NCBI GenBank assembly: GCA_019694435.1
Contig: JAIBBZ010000035.1
Location: forward strand, 1 to 59,801
Source of the DNA: Pirellulales bacterium
Lineage (GTDB): Bacteria > Planctomycetota > Planctomycetia > Pirellulales > JAEUIK01
Length of the DNA stretch: 59,801 nt
Direction of reading: 5' to 3'
Position numbers and translations under genes: made by a program. Below, in pieces: positions 28,416 through 38,595 of this stretch. The notes below the pieces were generated by a model. It made no database searches. It was not told the DNA's origin and saw nothing but the letters and a program-made list of their open reading frames with translations. Numbering within the stretch: position 1 is the stretch's first letter; each line of letters starts with the position of its first letter.

Positions 28416-30242
28416 GTGATGACCGCCAGTGCCGATTCGTCCAAATACGCTGACGTTGTTTCTCAAGTCGAAGCCGCCGCACAGGCGGGCAAGCTCACGG
28501 CCTCGGCCGTCGGCAATCTCAAGGCCTGGCTCACCGAGCCGCGTTATGCCGAGTACGCCGCGCGGGTGGCTGAGCTGGTCGCCGCCGCACGCTGGCGCGA
28601 GCTGGACGATGCCTTCTGGACGGTGATTCCCTTCGGGACCGGGGGCCGGCGCGGGAAAATGTTTCCCGTGGGCAGCAATTCCATCAACGATCGCACGATG
28701 GGCGAAAGCGCGCAAGGCCTGGCCGACTATGTGTTGCAGGTGCGGCCGGGTCCTGGCGAGCCGAGCTGTGCGATTGCTTACGACACTCGCCACCGCTCGC
28801 GGCATTTCGCCGAATTGTGTGCCGAGGTGATGGCGGCCTCGGGCTTCAAGGTCTGGTTCCTCGATGGTTACCGCAGCACGCCCGAGTTGTCCTTCGCGGT
28901 GCGGCATCAAGGATGTTCTTGCGGCATCATGATCACCGCCAGCCACAACCCTCCGAGCGACAACGCCGTGAAGGTGTATTGGAACACGGGCGGGCAATTG
29001 CTGCCGCCGCACGATCGCGGGGTGATCGATCGCGTGATGAGCGTCGAGACGATCAAACGCACGCCGTTCGAAATGGCCCGCAGTGCGGGGCAAATCGTTT
29101 ACTGCCAGGAACAGGTCGACCGAGCCTATCTCGCGCAACTCGCGGCGCAGGCCCTGCCGGGGCCGCGGGAGCTGAAGGTGTTGTACTCGCCGATGCACGG
29201 CGTGGGCGCCTCGTCCGTGGTGCCCGCCTTGCAGGCGATCGGCTTCAAAGACGTCGAAGTCTTCGGGCCGCACGCCGCGCCGGACGGCGATTTTCCCAAC
29301 GTGCCGGGTCACGTCGCCAATCCCGAAAACCCGGCCACCTTCGACGCCCCCATCGAACGGGCCAAAGCGATTGGCGCCGACGTGATTCTTTCGACCGACC
29401 CGGACGCCGACCGTTTGGGTTGCGCGGCGCCGCTGGTGCCGGGGGGCGAATGGCGCACCTTTACCGGCAACCAGATTGGCGCACTGCTGACCGAGTACTT
29501 GCTGGCGGCGCGCAAAATGGCCGGCCGGTTGTCGCCCGATCAGTACCTGGTCAAGACCCTGGTGACGACCGAATTGGTGCGCCGCATTGGCGATCACTAC
29601 GGCGTCCGGACCGAGGGTGATCTGCAGGTCGGCTTCAAGTATATCGGTGGCATCATGGACCAATGCGGCCCGGAGAAATTCCTGCTGGGCATCGAGGAGT
29701 CGCACGGTTACTTGTGCGGACATTACGCCCGCGACAAGGATGCCGCCGTCGCGGCGGTGCTCTTGGCCTGTCTGGCGGCGCAGGTCAAGGCCGCGGGCCA
29801 GACGCTGCACCAGAAGCTCGAATCGTTGTTCTGGCAGTATGGCTGCCACGTGGAAAAGCTCGTCACGAAGACGATGCCGGGCGCCGAAGGGATGCAGCGG
29901 ATGAAGGCGCTGATGGAGTTGCTGCGCAGCAAGCCGCCGCGCGAGCTGGCGGGCCTGAAAGTGCGCCAGGTGCGCGACTACGAGAACCTGGTCGTGATTC
30001 GTCCCGAGGGGGGGCGTGAACCGCTCGAAGGGCCGCGCGGCGACCTGGTGATTTTCGACCTGGCCGCCGAGGGGAACTACGTAGCCGTGCGTCCGTCGGG
30101 CACCGAGCCCAAGGTGAAGTTCTATCTGTTCGCCTACGAGCCGGCGGAGCAAATCGCCCAGCTCGACGACACCCGGGCCGAACTCGCAGCCCGGCTGGAC
30201 GCGGTCTACCAGGCCCTGGCCGAAATCGCCGATCGAGCCTGA
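28416..30242 (+). CDS. Phosphoglucomutase / phospho-sugar mutase (PGM2-like)
   Basis: A 608-residue hexomutase of the long form (E. coli Pgm and human PGM2 class rather than the 450-residue GlmM class). The reaction would be glucose-1-P to glucose-6-P or a ribose-/mannose-phosphate equivalent. The serine loop is MITASHNPP (Ser176), the metal loop STDPDADRLG (near 327-331), the sugar loop GIEESHGYL and the phosphate loop RPSGTEPKVKFY at about 564-575. An N-terminal stretch of 60 residues precedes the fold. GGAGG lies ten bases before a GTG at 28416 and 13 bases before an ATG at 28419, so I favour the GTG. It is divergent from the other mutase, with a 185-base control region, and is followed by uvrC after 43 bases. 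Confidence 0.9.
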   Translation: MMTASADSSKYADVVSQVEAAAQAGKLTASAVGNLKAWLTEPRYAEYAARVAELVAAARWRELDDAFWTVIPFGTGGRRGKMFPVGSNSINDRTMGESAQGLADYVLQVRPGPGEPSCAIAYDTRHRSRHFAELCAEVMAASGFKVWFLDGYRSTPELSFAVRHQGCSCGIMITASHNPPSDNAVKVYWNTGGQLLPPHDRGVIDRVMSVETIKRTPFEMARSAGQIVYCQEQVDRAYLAQLAAQALPGPRELKVLYSPMHGVGASSVVPALQAIGFKDVEVFGPHAAPDGDFPNVPGHVANPENPATFDAPIERAKAIGADVILSTDPDADRLGCAAPLVPGGEWRTFTGNQIGALLTEYLLAARKMAGRLSPDQYLVKTLVTTELVRRIGDHYGVRTEGDLQVGFKYIGGIMDQCGPEKFLLGIEESHGYLCGHYARDKDAAVAAVLLACLAAQVKAAGQTLHQKLESLFWQYGCHVEKLVTKTMPGAEGMQRMKALMELLRSKPPRELAGLKVRQVRDYENLVVIRPEGGREPLEGPRGDLVIFDLAAEGNYVAVRPSGTEPKVKFYLFAYEPAEQIAQLDDTRAELAARLDAVYQALAEIADRA

Positions 30243-30285
30243 GCGTGCCGGCAGCCACGCCGCAGACTCACCGTCGGGGCATAGA

Positions 30286-31770
30286 ATGGATTTCTGCCTG
30301 ACCGGAAATCTGGGCGAACGCTCCGTGGCTGACGATCATTTGCCTGCCGATTCCGAAGATGACTTGCCGCGCGGCGAGGGCGGTGATGAGCCCGACTTGC
30401 CGGAAGTCGAGGCCGACGAGCGCGCGCTCGATGCGGCCCGGGGCTATCTCGCGCGCCGCTCGAAGGCGTTTCGCCAGGCCGCCGCCAAAGTGCGCGAGTT
30501 TCCGCAGAAGCCAGGCATCTATTTGATGAAAGACGGCGCCGGCCGCGTGATCTACGTCGGCAAGGCCAAGAACCTGCGCGCGCGGGCCGGCAGCTACTTT
30601 CTCAAGGCGGCCGCCGAGGACCGCCGCACCGCCGACCTGGTGCGAGATATTGCCGATATCGACTTTCTCGAGGCCGAAAGCGAGGTCGACGCGTTGCTGG
30701 CCGAGGCCCGGCTGATCAAAGACGTCCGGCCGAAATACAACGTCGATCTGAAGGACGATAAGAGCTTTCCCTACCTGGAAATCTTCGTCCGCGAGGATTT
30801 TCCCCGGGTCGAGTTTACCCGCGAGCCAAGCGATCGTGGCACGAAGCTGTACGGACCGTTCGCAAGCGCCAGCGCGCTGCGGGGCGCGATCCAGGTGCTG
30901 CAGAAGATCTTCAAATTCCGCACCTGCTCGCTGGATATCGAGGCGGGGGACGAACGCTGGCGCTGGTATCGCCCATGCCTGCTGGCGAGCATCAACCAGT
31001 GCACGGCCCCGTGCAACTTGCGGATTTCGAAAGACGAGTATCGCCAGGACATCCAGCGGTTGCGGATGTTTCTCGACGGCCAGAAGACGCGGCTGCTGGC
31101 CGAGATGAAGCGGGAAATGGCCGCCGCGGCGGCGGCGCTACAGTTCGAAAAGGCCGCGCGGCTGCGCGACGAGATTCAGATGCTCGAAACGCTCGATCGC
31201 CGCGGCGAACTGGCCACGCACGTGCAGCCCGAGGTGTTTCACATCGACCCCCAGCGCGGCCTCAATGGCCTGCGCAAGATCCTCAAGCTCGACAAGGTGC
31301 CGCGCACCATCGAAGGGGTCGACATTGCTCATCTCGGCGGCGGGCAAACGGTCGCGAGCCTCGTGCAGTTTATCGACGGCCTGCCCTTCAAGCCGGGCTA
31401 CAAGCGATTCTTGATTCGTTCGGTCGACGGCGTCGATGATTTCGCGAGCATCCGCGAAGTGGTGGCGCGGCGATTCCACCGGCTACAGGACGAGGAACGC
31501 CCGTTTCCCGACATCCTGCTGGTCGACGGCGGCCGCGGACAATTGAATGCGGCCTTGGCTGCCTTCGCCGCGCTGGCGATCACTCCGCCGACGGTAATTT
31601 CACTCGCCAAGCGCGAAGAGGAAGTCTATGTCCCTGGCCAGGAAGAGCCGCTACGGTTGAGCCGGCACGCTTATGGGCTGCGGCTCTTGCAGTATGTGCG
31701 GGACGAGGCGCATCGCTTTGCCCAGCACTATCATCACATCCTGCGGCGTAAGTCGACGCTCGGCGAGTGA
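30286..31770 (+). CDS. uvrC: UvrABC excinuclease subunit C, lacking the C-terminal HhH domain
   Basis: UvrC makes both cuts in nucleotide excision repair. This 494-residue protein has an acidic N-terminal extension (1-55), the GIY-YIG domain (PGIYLMKDG through YVGKAKNLRARA, 76-105), a Cys-rich region (CTAPC), the UVR motif for UvrB (about 285-302), and the RNase H-like second nuclease domain with its catalytic Asp in GVDIAHLGGG, Asp in VDDFAS, Asp in LVDGGRGQL and His in DEAHRFA. It stops at RRKSTLGE, right where E. coli UvrC (about 610) goes on to two helix-hairpin-helix motifs. No frame after the stop shows a HhH sequence, so the end is not a frameshift. GGGG lies six bases before the ATG. 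It follows the mutase gene by 43 bases. Confidence 0.93.
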   Translation: MDFCLTGNLGERSVADDHLPADSEDDLPRGEGGDEPDLPEVEADERALDAARGYLARRSKAFRQAAAKVREFPQKPGIYLMKDGAGRVIYVGKAKNLRARAGSYFLKAAAEDRRTADLVRDIADIDFLEAESEVDALLAEARLIKDVRPKYNVDLKDDKSFPYLEIFVREDFPRVEFTREPSDRGTKLYGPFASASALRGAIQVLQKIFKFRTCSLDIEAGDERWRWYRPCLLASINQCTAPCNLRISKDEYRQDIQRLRMFLDGQKTRLLAEMKREMAAAAAALQFEKAARLRDEIQMLETLDRRGELATHVQPEVFHIDPQRGLNGLRKILKLDKVPRTIEGVDIAHLGGGQTVASLVQFIDGLPFKPGYKRFLIRSVDGVDDFASIREVVARRFHRLQDEERPFPDILLVDGGRGQLNAALAAFAALAITPPTVISLAKREEEVYVPGQEEPLRLSRHAYGLRLLQYVRDEAHRFAQHYHHILRRKSTLGE

Positions 31771-31812
31771 GCGAGAGCGCCGGCGTCGCGCCGCGGCGAA
31801 GAGTCTCGCAAA

Positions 31813-33072
31813 TCACGCGGCCGAATTGGCGGCCACATCGAGCAGGCTTTGCGCGGTGGGCCAGCGGCGCAAGGCCACGGCCGCCAGGTGGCCGCCGAAC
31901 GCCACGGACAGCTTCAAGGCATGCTCGAGCGTCGCGCGGCGCCCCGTCAGCGGCGTGTAGTCCAGGTCGCACTGTGGATCGGGCCGGGTCAGATTGATCG
32001 TCGGCGGCACGTAGCCGTCGCGCAGGGCCAAGGCCGTTAGCGCCAACTCGACGCTGCCCGAGGCATTCACCAGGTGACCGAGCATCGACTTCAGGGCGCT
32101 GATCCGTGCGCGTTCGGCCGCCCGGCGGAACGTACGGCGGATGGCGCGGGTTTCGACGACGTCGTTCTGCTCGGTGCCTGTGCCGTGCACGTTGATGTAG
32201 TCGACGTCGCCGGGCACCAGGCCGGCGGCGCCCAGCGTGCGATCGATCAAGTAGGCCAGCGACTCACTCTCGGCATCGAGTCCCGTCACGTGGTGCGCCT
32301 GGGCCAGCATTTTACCGCCGAGCACTTCGGCATAGATGTGCGATGCGCCGCGTCGCTGGGCGTGACTGAGTCGTTCCAGGACGAGCATGGCGCCCCCTTC
32401 GCCCATGACGAATCCTTTGCGCTCGGCGTCAAAGGGTCGCGAGGCGCGAATCGGCTCGTCGTCGTAAGCCAGCACGCGCATCTGGTGAAAGCCCGCTGCA
32501 AACAGCGGCAGAATGCCTTCGGCGCTGCCCGCAATGGCGATGTCGCATTGATCGTCTTCGATCATCCGCACGGCCGAAAGGATGTCGATCAGGCCGCTGG
32601 CGCAGGCCACGCTGTGCGCCGTGCGGGGGCCGGCGAGCCCGTACCGGGCCGCGACCATCGAGCAGGCAGTCGAAGGGAAGAATTGGTCCCACCACCGGAT
32701 GGCATCGTCGGGTCTGGCAATGCCCAGGCGGTCTTCGCAGAACCCGGCGTCGCCCATATGGCCGCTAATTGCACAGCCGAAGCGGTCGAGATCGACGCGC
32801 CGCCACTCGATCTGCGCGTCGGCCAGAGCCTCGGCCGCGGCGCGATGGCACAAGTCGATGCACTTGAGCTGTTGGGGGACGGCCGTCGGTAGATCGACCG
32901 TGGCGCCTAGAACCATGCCGGCTGGCAGGAAGGGGATGTCGTCGAGCTTGCGGACAGCCGTGCGCCCCTCGCGCACGGCGCGCCAGGCCGCTTCGCGGTG
33001 CAACCCGGTCGAGACAACCAGACCGATACCGGTCAGGACGATGGGATCGCGGGCATCCGAACGGCGCAACAC
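31813..33072 (-). CDS. Beta-ketoacyl-ACP synthase family protein (FabF-like)
   Basis: A 419-residue thiolase-fold condensing enzyme. The active-site cysteine is in SVACASG (Cys157), with His296 in NVHGTGT and Lys328/His333 in ALKSMLGHLVNASGS, so the Cys-His-His triad of KAS I/II is complete. Length is normal for FabF. It would join malonyl-ACP to an acyl-ACP in fatty acid or polyketide synthesis. No acyl carrier protein, ketoreductase or other fab gene is near, so a role outside bulk fatty-acid synthesis is possible. On the minus strand, convergent with uvrC (42 bases). The residue after the triad is typical; I see no missing motif. Confidence 0.9.
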   Translation of the reverse strand: MLRRSDARDPIVLTGIGLVVSTGLHREAAWRAVREGRTAVRKLDDIPFLPAGMVLGATVDLPTAVPQQLKCIDLCHRAAAEALADAQIEWRRVDLDRFGCAISGHMGDAGFCEDRLGIARPDDAIRWWDQFFPSTACSMVAARYGLAGPRTAHSVACASGLIDILSAVRMIEDDQCDIAIAGSAEGILPLFAAGFHQMRVLAYDDEPIRASRPFDAERKGFVMGEGGAMLVLERLSHAQRRGASHIYAEVLGGKMLAQAHHVTGLDAESESLAYLIDRTLGAAGLVPGDVDYINVHGTGTEQNDVVETRAIRRTFRRAAERARISALKSMLGHLVNASGSVELALTALALRDGYVPPTINLTRPDPQCDLDYTPLTGRRATLEHALKLSVAFGGHLAAVALRRWPTAQSLLDVAANSAA

Positions 33073-33661
33073 CGGATATCCACCTCAGAACACGTGCTGG
33101 CACTCAGGGCGCGAACGGCGGGCACTTGTTACTGCGCGAAACCGCCGGCTGGATAGGGCCGCCGGTCCCCGTGAAGGCATCGGCAACGCATCCTAAGCAT
33201 CGGCCGCAAGGCGGTGGCGGCTTCTCTTCGAGCTGCGAACGCGGCTCGAACCCCCCGGGGAGCGAACTTGTAGCAAAACCCTAATTCCGATGCGATGTCA
33301 AAATGGGAGACATGCGTCGTCTTTGGTGGTGCATGCGGCGACGGCGTTGAGAAACGCCGCGGGGAGCAATTCCGTGGGTCGCGGCGCGATGGAAGTCCCC
33401 TTTTTTTGAGCCGCCGCGCCGACGCCTGGCGGTCGCTCGTCGACGGGGGCGTGCCGAGCGGCGACTTTCGGGTGCGCACGCTGCGCGCCGGTTGCAGTCG
33501 CGGCGCAGCGCCGATCGTACGGAAAAACGCCGGCGCCCGCCGCCTCGCAGCCAAATTGTGTACTCGATGAGTATATAAAAGGCTCGGGAACCGGCAGTTC
33601 GACGCAGCGCGCCGCGCAGGCTGACAGCGTGCGCGGCTGGAAATTTTTTTGGCAAAAACGG

Positions 33662-33689
33662 TTGCAACTCACGGCGGGTTCTGTATCAT
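33662..33689 (+). promoter_or_regulatory. Candidate mraZ promoter
   Basis: TTGCAA, 16 bases, TATCAT. It lies seven bases before the first of two dyad repeats (33696 and 33738) and 150 bases before the mraZ ATG. Pattern-based. Confidence 0.45.
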
Positions 33690-33695
33690 CATCGC

Positions 33696-33713
33696 CGTGG
33701 GAAACACGCCCAA
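33696..33713 (+). promoter_or_regulatory. Candidate MraZ operator, copy 1
   Basis: CGTGGGAAACACGCCCAA, holding the dyad TGGG-N7-CCCA. It matches copy 2 at 33738 in 17 of 18 bases. It sits seven bases after the -10 box, where a repressor would block transcription. MraZ of E. coli binds repeated TGGG-type boxes before its own gene; the match here is by motif and place. Confidence 0.5.
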
Positions 33714-33737
33714 CTTGGCGGACATGCAAACAGAAAA

Positions 33738-33755
33738 CGTGGGAAAAACGCCCAA
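33738..33755 (+). promoter_or_regulatory. Candidate MraZ operator, copy 2
   Basis: CGTGGGAAAAACGCCCAA, the same dyad TGGG-N7-CCCA as copy 1, exactly 42 bases after it: four turns of B-DNA, so both would face the same side of the helix. Confidence 0.5.
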
Positions 33756-33838
33756 GATTGCGAACTGTGCTGGATCGGGCAGGGTGCGGCACCGGGAAGC
33801 CATCTGCCACTTCGCCACACGAGCCCTGGTTGCTGCGG

Positions 33839-34324
33839 ATGTCGGAGTCGCAGGAATTCATTCTTGGTGAGTTTCCCCGCACGCTCGATGAGCGTTATCG
33901 GCTGAGTTTGCCGCCTGAATTGGCGGTCACGCTGGTCACGGAAGATGAGGAGTGCATTTTGGCCAAGCATCGCCCTGGCTGTTTGGGCCTGTGGAAAGCG
34001 GCCCAGTGGCAGGCCAAGCTCGACCAGGGCGTCGAGCTGATCAAGGCCAAGATGCGGTCCGGCCGGTTTGAAGGTCGCATCAGCCAGGTCCAGATGTTCG
34101 GCCGGCTGCTCTCGACCCGACACCGCAACGTCAAGCTGGCTGGCCGCAGCCGGCTGGTGATCCCGGAAGGCTTTCGCGAATTCTTGCAGGTTGAGCCCGG
34201 CGGCGAAGTCAACGTCGTCGGGGCGGGGGTGTGTGTCGAGCTCTGGCATCCCCGCGCCTGGCACGCCTATCTCGACAAGCGAATGGTCAAGTTTCAGCGG
34301 CTGTTCGACAACCTATCGAAATAA
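33839..34324 (+). CDS. mraZ: MraZ-like transcription regulator (orphan, outside a dcw cluster)
   Basis: A 161-residue protein with two AbrB/SpoVT-like halves: ILGEFPRTLDERYRLSLPPEL (about 6-27), typical of MraZ, and RHRNVKLAGRSRLVIPEGFREFL in the second half with the same beta-alpha-beta pattern. MraZ is the repressor at the head of the division and cell wall cluster and binds TGGG-type repeats before its own gene. The frame is open further upstream, but residues there are low-quality and cover the operator repeats; the ATG at 33839 gives the family start. Here mraW, ftsL and the other dcw genes do not follow; planctomycetes generally lack FtsZ. The two 18-bp dyads upstream suggest it still regulates itself. 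Confidence 0.8.
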   Translation: MSESQEFILGEFPRTLDERYRLSLPPELAVTLVTEDEECILAKHRPGCLGLWKAAQWQAKLDQGVELIKAKMRSGRFEGRISQVQMFGRLLSTRHRNVKLAGRSRLVIPEGFREFLQVEPGGEVNVVGAGVCVELWHPRAWHAYLDKRMVKFQRLFDNLSK

Positions 34325-34645
34325 TGAGTCCAGCGCCCATGCCCGGCAGGGAATGAGGATGCCTTTGCTTCTCACCCTCCGTCACCCGGTCGGGAAACAA
34401 CAAGCCAAGGAATTGGTCAGGCTGGCACGGATCGCCGCCTCGACCCTCCGGGCATGGGATTTTTTCGCCGCGAGCCGCCTGTGTGGCTCGATCTTTAGGC
34501 GGCGACGGCTTCGATCGCACGCGTCGCGGCAATGGCGCGGAATCGCTCCCCGGCAAATCCGCCCGGTGGCGCAAGGTAAACATGCCCGATGGCCGCTGCC
34601 TATGGCGGGATGAGAGCATCATAGCCTACGGCAGGATGAGAGCGC
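34325..34645. other. Intergenic region after mraZ, with tandem repeats at its right end
   Basis: No gene. A weak hairpin with CGAGCC/GGCTCG stem near 34475-34496 is followed by a short T run and may end mraZ transcription. The last 50 bases carry two of the three 20-bp repeats listed at 34598-34663. Confidence 0.45.
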
Positions 34646-34663
34646 CTATGGCAGGATGATTTT
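34598..34663. repeat. Three imperfect 20-bp direct repeats overlapping the end of the DUF1844 gene
   Basis: Copies at 34598-34617, 34624-34643 and 34644-34663 share the core GCCTAYGGCRGGATGA. The third covers the stop codon and last four codons of the DUF1844 gene on the minus strand (IILP-stop), so the first two look like tandem duplications of the gene's 3' end. Confidence 0.7.
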
Positions 34664-35095
34664 GCTCTCAGCGCCGGGCTCATCAGGCGGCTGAGCGGTG
34701 GCCGCACCCGGCTGTTGGCCGGCGTGGACGAAGGCCATCCGCAGTTCGTGCAGGACGTTGTTGATCAGGTTCGCCTCGTGTCCGGTGAGATTTCGCCGGG
34801 TCTTCTCTTCGAGCATGCCCAGCAGATCGATGAAATGCCGGGCCTCGTCGGGGCGCGGCTCGATCTGGCCGGTGATCGGGTTGGGCACCTGGCCCATCGA
34901 AATCACGGCCTGTGTGGCCAGCATGCTGACCAGGGTCGTGAAATCGGCCGGCGGCATCCCTGCGGCTTCGCCCGCCGCGGCGGCCTCGGCCATGCGGCGC
35001 TCGGCTTCGGCTCGTTCGCGCGCGACCTTCTGCTTCCAGTCTTCGTCGACGTGGATTTGTTCCGAGGCGGGGTCCGTAGGATCCAAATTGCTCAT
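34646..35095 (-). CDS. DUF1844 family protein
   Basis: A 149-residue cytoplasmic protein. Residues 15-47 are charged and helical (VDEDWKQKVARERAEAERRMAEAAAAGEA), and the DUF1844 domain follows (about 50-125) with its strongly conserved DFTTLVSMLATQAVISMGQ and LLGMLEEKTRRNLTGHEANLINNVLHELRMAF. The tail is Gln/Pro/Ala-rich. The function of the family is not known; it is widespread in planctomycetes and deltaproteobacterial groups. The longer frame upstream is antisense to pyrG. ATG-ATG occur at 35098 and 35095; I use the second. It lies 35 bases after pyrG, likely in the same transcript with kdsB and pyrG. Confidence 0.85.
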   Translation of the reverse strand: MSNLDPTDPASEQIHVDEDWKQKVARERAEAERRMAEAAAAGEAAGMPPADFTTLVSMLATQAVISMGQVPNPITGQIEPRPDEARHFIDLLGMLEEKTRRNLTGHEANLINNVLHELRMAFVHAGQQPGAATAQPPDEPGAESKIILP

Positions 35096-35130
35096 CATGC
35101 CGGATTGCTCATCGTGCTTGTCGCAACGTT

Positions 35131-36798
<1,668 letters not shown>

Positions 36799-36991
36799 TT
36801 ATCCCGGTCGGCTTTCCCGGGAACAAACGCAGCGGGACAATGCGCAAAAAGCGAACCAACTCGTCGCGGCGCAGCCAGTACGGTCGGGGGCCGAGCCGGT
36901 CAGAGTGGACCGGTGGCGCGGCGCGAAAGAGGCCCTCGCAAGGGCCCCGGATGCGTGCGGCGGACGATCGTGCCGCCCGGTCAGCGCTATC

Positions 36992-37771
36992 TTAGCGAGC
37001 GCGCCAGCGTTCGACAAACGCCCGGTAATCTGCCGGGGTATCGATGCCGACGGTCGGTTCGTCGACGACGCCGACCAGGATCGAATGACCGGCCGCCAAC
37101 ACGCGAAGCTGTTCGAGCTTTTCGAGTTGCTCCAGCGGCGCCGGCGGCAATTGCGACAATTGCAAGAGGAAGTCGCGGCGATAAGCGTACAGACCGACGT
37201 GCTGGTAGAAGTGCGGCGGATCGGCCGTCAACAACGCATCGCTCCACGTGCGCGGATGCGGAATCGGCGCGCGGCTGAAGTAGAGCGCACGGCCGTGGTC
37301 GTCGAACACTACTTTGACGCAGGCCGGGTCTTCGAATTGCGCGCGGCTGCGAATCGGCGTCGCGAGCGTGGACATCACGGCGCCCGGATGCGCTTCGAGC
37401 AGTTCGATCACCAGGTCGATCGATTCGCCGGCCAGCTCGGGTTCGTCGCCCTGTACGTTGACGACGATGTCGACGTCGAGCTGCTGCGCGACGGCAGCGA
37501 CACGATCGGTGCCACTGGCCAGCTCGGGATCGGTCAGCCGCACCTCGCCCTCAAACCCGCGCACTTCGCTGGCGATTTCTTCGTGGTCGGCGGCGACACA
37601 GATACCCAACGGCAGCGAGGCTCGGCTCGCCGCCTCGAAGGTGTGCTGCAAGAGGGTCTTGCCGGTCTCGCGCAGCAGCAGCTTGCGCGGCAGCCGCGTC
37701 GACGCGAGCCGCGCCGGGATGACGATATAGCTGGTCGAACGCAGGCGCGGGCGAAACGACGGTTGCGACAT
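36992..37771 (-). CDS. kdsB: 3-deoxy-manno-octulosonate cytidylyltransferase
   Basis: KdsB (259 residues) activates Kdo with CTP to CMP-Kdo for lipopolysaccharide core synthesis. Visible motifs: IPARLASTRLPRKLL near residues 18-32, VNVQGDEPE, the substrate block SRAPIPHPR and HVGLYAYRRDFL; the C-terminal VGIDTPADYRAF is the usual end. The start at 37771 has GGAGG ten bases upstream; the frame before it is antisense to the membrane-protein gene. It agrees with a Gram-negative type envelope with lipid A in this planctomycete. pyrG follows on the same strand. Confidence 0.93.
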   Translation of the reverse strand: MSQPSFRPRLRSTSYIVIPARLASTRLPRKLLLRETGKTLLQHTFEAASRASLPLGICVAADHEEIASEVRGFEGEVRLTDPELASGTDRVAAVAQQLDVDIVVNVQGDEPELAGESIDLVIELLEAHPGAVMSTLATPIRSRAQFEDPACVKVVFDDHGRALYFSRAPIPHPRTWSDALLTADPPHFYQHVGLYAYRRDFLLQLSQLPPAPLEQLEKLEQLRVLAAGHSILVGVVDEPTVGIDTPADYRAFVERWRAR

Positions 37772-37865
37772 TGCCGCAGATCCTCCATGAACGGGCCGAG
37801 CGGCGGGTATGCTTAGCCGAAAGTGGGCGGAAACGGCCAGAGCACTCGATGGAGGAGCCGGCAAA

Positions 37866-38393
37866 ATGGGCGTGGAGCCGAACAACGCGACGACGCTCGG
37901 TCGTTTCATCCCGGTGCTGGGCGGGGCGTGTGGGGTGATCATCGCCGTGCTGGCAGTGCGCGCAGCATGGGCTACGGCACCGGGGATCGGGCCGCTCGAT
38001 CGCGATTTGTTCGGGCTCGTGGCGGCCTGCCTGGCCCCTGGCGGCGTAGCGCTCGGGCTGTTGGCCGCGCTGGTCGCGAGCATCCGGCCCGCCCAGTGGT
38101 CAGCCGGCGCATGGCTCTTGTTGCCTGCGGCCCTCGTCGGGCTGTGTTGGGACCTGGTGTGGCTCGACAACGGCGTGCACACCGGGTCGCTGGGCAAACT
38201 GGCCGGCGGCTGCGGGGCTCTGCTGGGCTCGCCGCTGGTGTTCGCGGCTGGTTTGGGTGCCTGGGCCGTGGGACTGATTTGGCCGCGCCAGCGTGATCTC
38301 TTTCACTGGCTCGGCATTGGGTTGAGCCTGGCGCTTGGGGCGGCGTGGGGTTGGTTCCTGGCTGTGTTGTTGCCCTTGAGTTTTGGCGCGTAA
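37866..38393 (+). CDS. Hypothetical membrane protein
   Basis: A 175-residue protein with about five hydrophobic segments (around residues 15-35, 45-68, 78-92, 110-130 and 145-168). I do not recognise a family. The ATG at 37866 has GGAGGAG eight bases upstream, better than the ATG at 37809. It is divergent from kdsB and 240 bases before glmS on the same strand; a consensus -10 box lies between it and glmS. No motifs suggest a transport or enzyme function. Confidence 0.65.
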   Translation: MGVEPNNATTLGRFIPVLGGACGVIIAVLAVRAAWATAPGIGPLDRDLFGLVAACLAPGGVALGLLAALVASIRPAQWSAGAWLLLPAALVGLCWDLVWLDNGVHTGSLGKLAGGCGALLGSPLVFAAGLGAWAVGLIWPRQRDLFHWLGIGLSLALGAAWGWFLAVLLPLSFGA

Positions 38394-38556
38394 CGCGGGG
38401 CGGATGGCGCTCCGCTTGTAGCGATTGCAGCGGCGGCAGCGGGCATTGCCAAGCGCCTCGCTGGGGTTGGGCGAGTTGCGCAGCTTGCGGCGAAGACCGG
38501 CCGGACACCTGTCGTCCTGCCGCCGACCGGTTTGGGGCCAGAACCGCAGCAAAACG

Positions 38557-38562
38557 TATAAT
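38557..38562 (+). promoter_or_regulatory. Consensus -10 box (TATAAT) before glmS
   Basis: A perfect TATAAT at 38557-38562; the -35 region is poor (TTGGGG, 19 bases upstream). Transcription from here would start near 38569 and run straight into the hairpin at 38571. Confidence 0.5.
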
Positions 38563-38570
38563 GCAGCGGG

Positions 38571-38595
38571 CCCGGAACGGGTTCCGGGGCTTTTT
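38571..38595 (+). terminator. Hairpin plus T5, terminator or attenuator before glmS
   Basis: Stem CCCGGAA/TTCCGGG with a CGGG loop, then GC and TTTTT. It stands between the TATAAT box and the glmS ATG (38634), so it either ends transcripts from the membrane-protein gene or attenuates glmS. Confidence 0.55.

Larger units (their letters stand above)
33073..33838. other. Divergent control region fabF-like/mraZ
   Basis: No gene is convincing in these 766 bases. Going right: a TTGACA (minus strand, 33298-33303 area) possibly for the fabF-like gene but without a good -10; a T7 run near 33401; an AT-rich patch (TATATAAAA near 33573); and, from 33662 on, the promoter and repeats listed for mraZ. Confidence 0.4.

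Noticed and set aside
28170..30152. A 660-residue open frame on the minus strand
   Set aside because: Antisense to the phosphoglucomutase gene, whose motifs are complete; no family features of its own.
33629..33838. 70-residue N-terminal extension of MraZ
   Set aside because: It runs through the promoter/operator repeats and has no resemblance to MraZ; the ATG at 33839 gives the family start.
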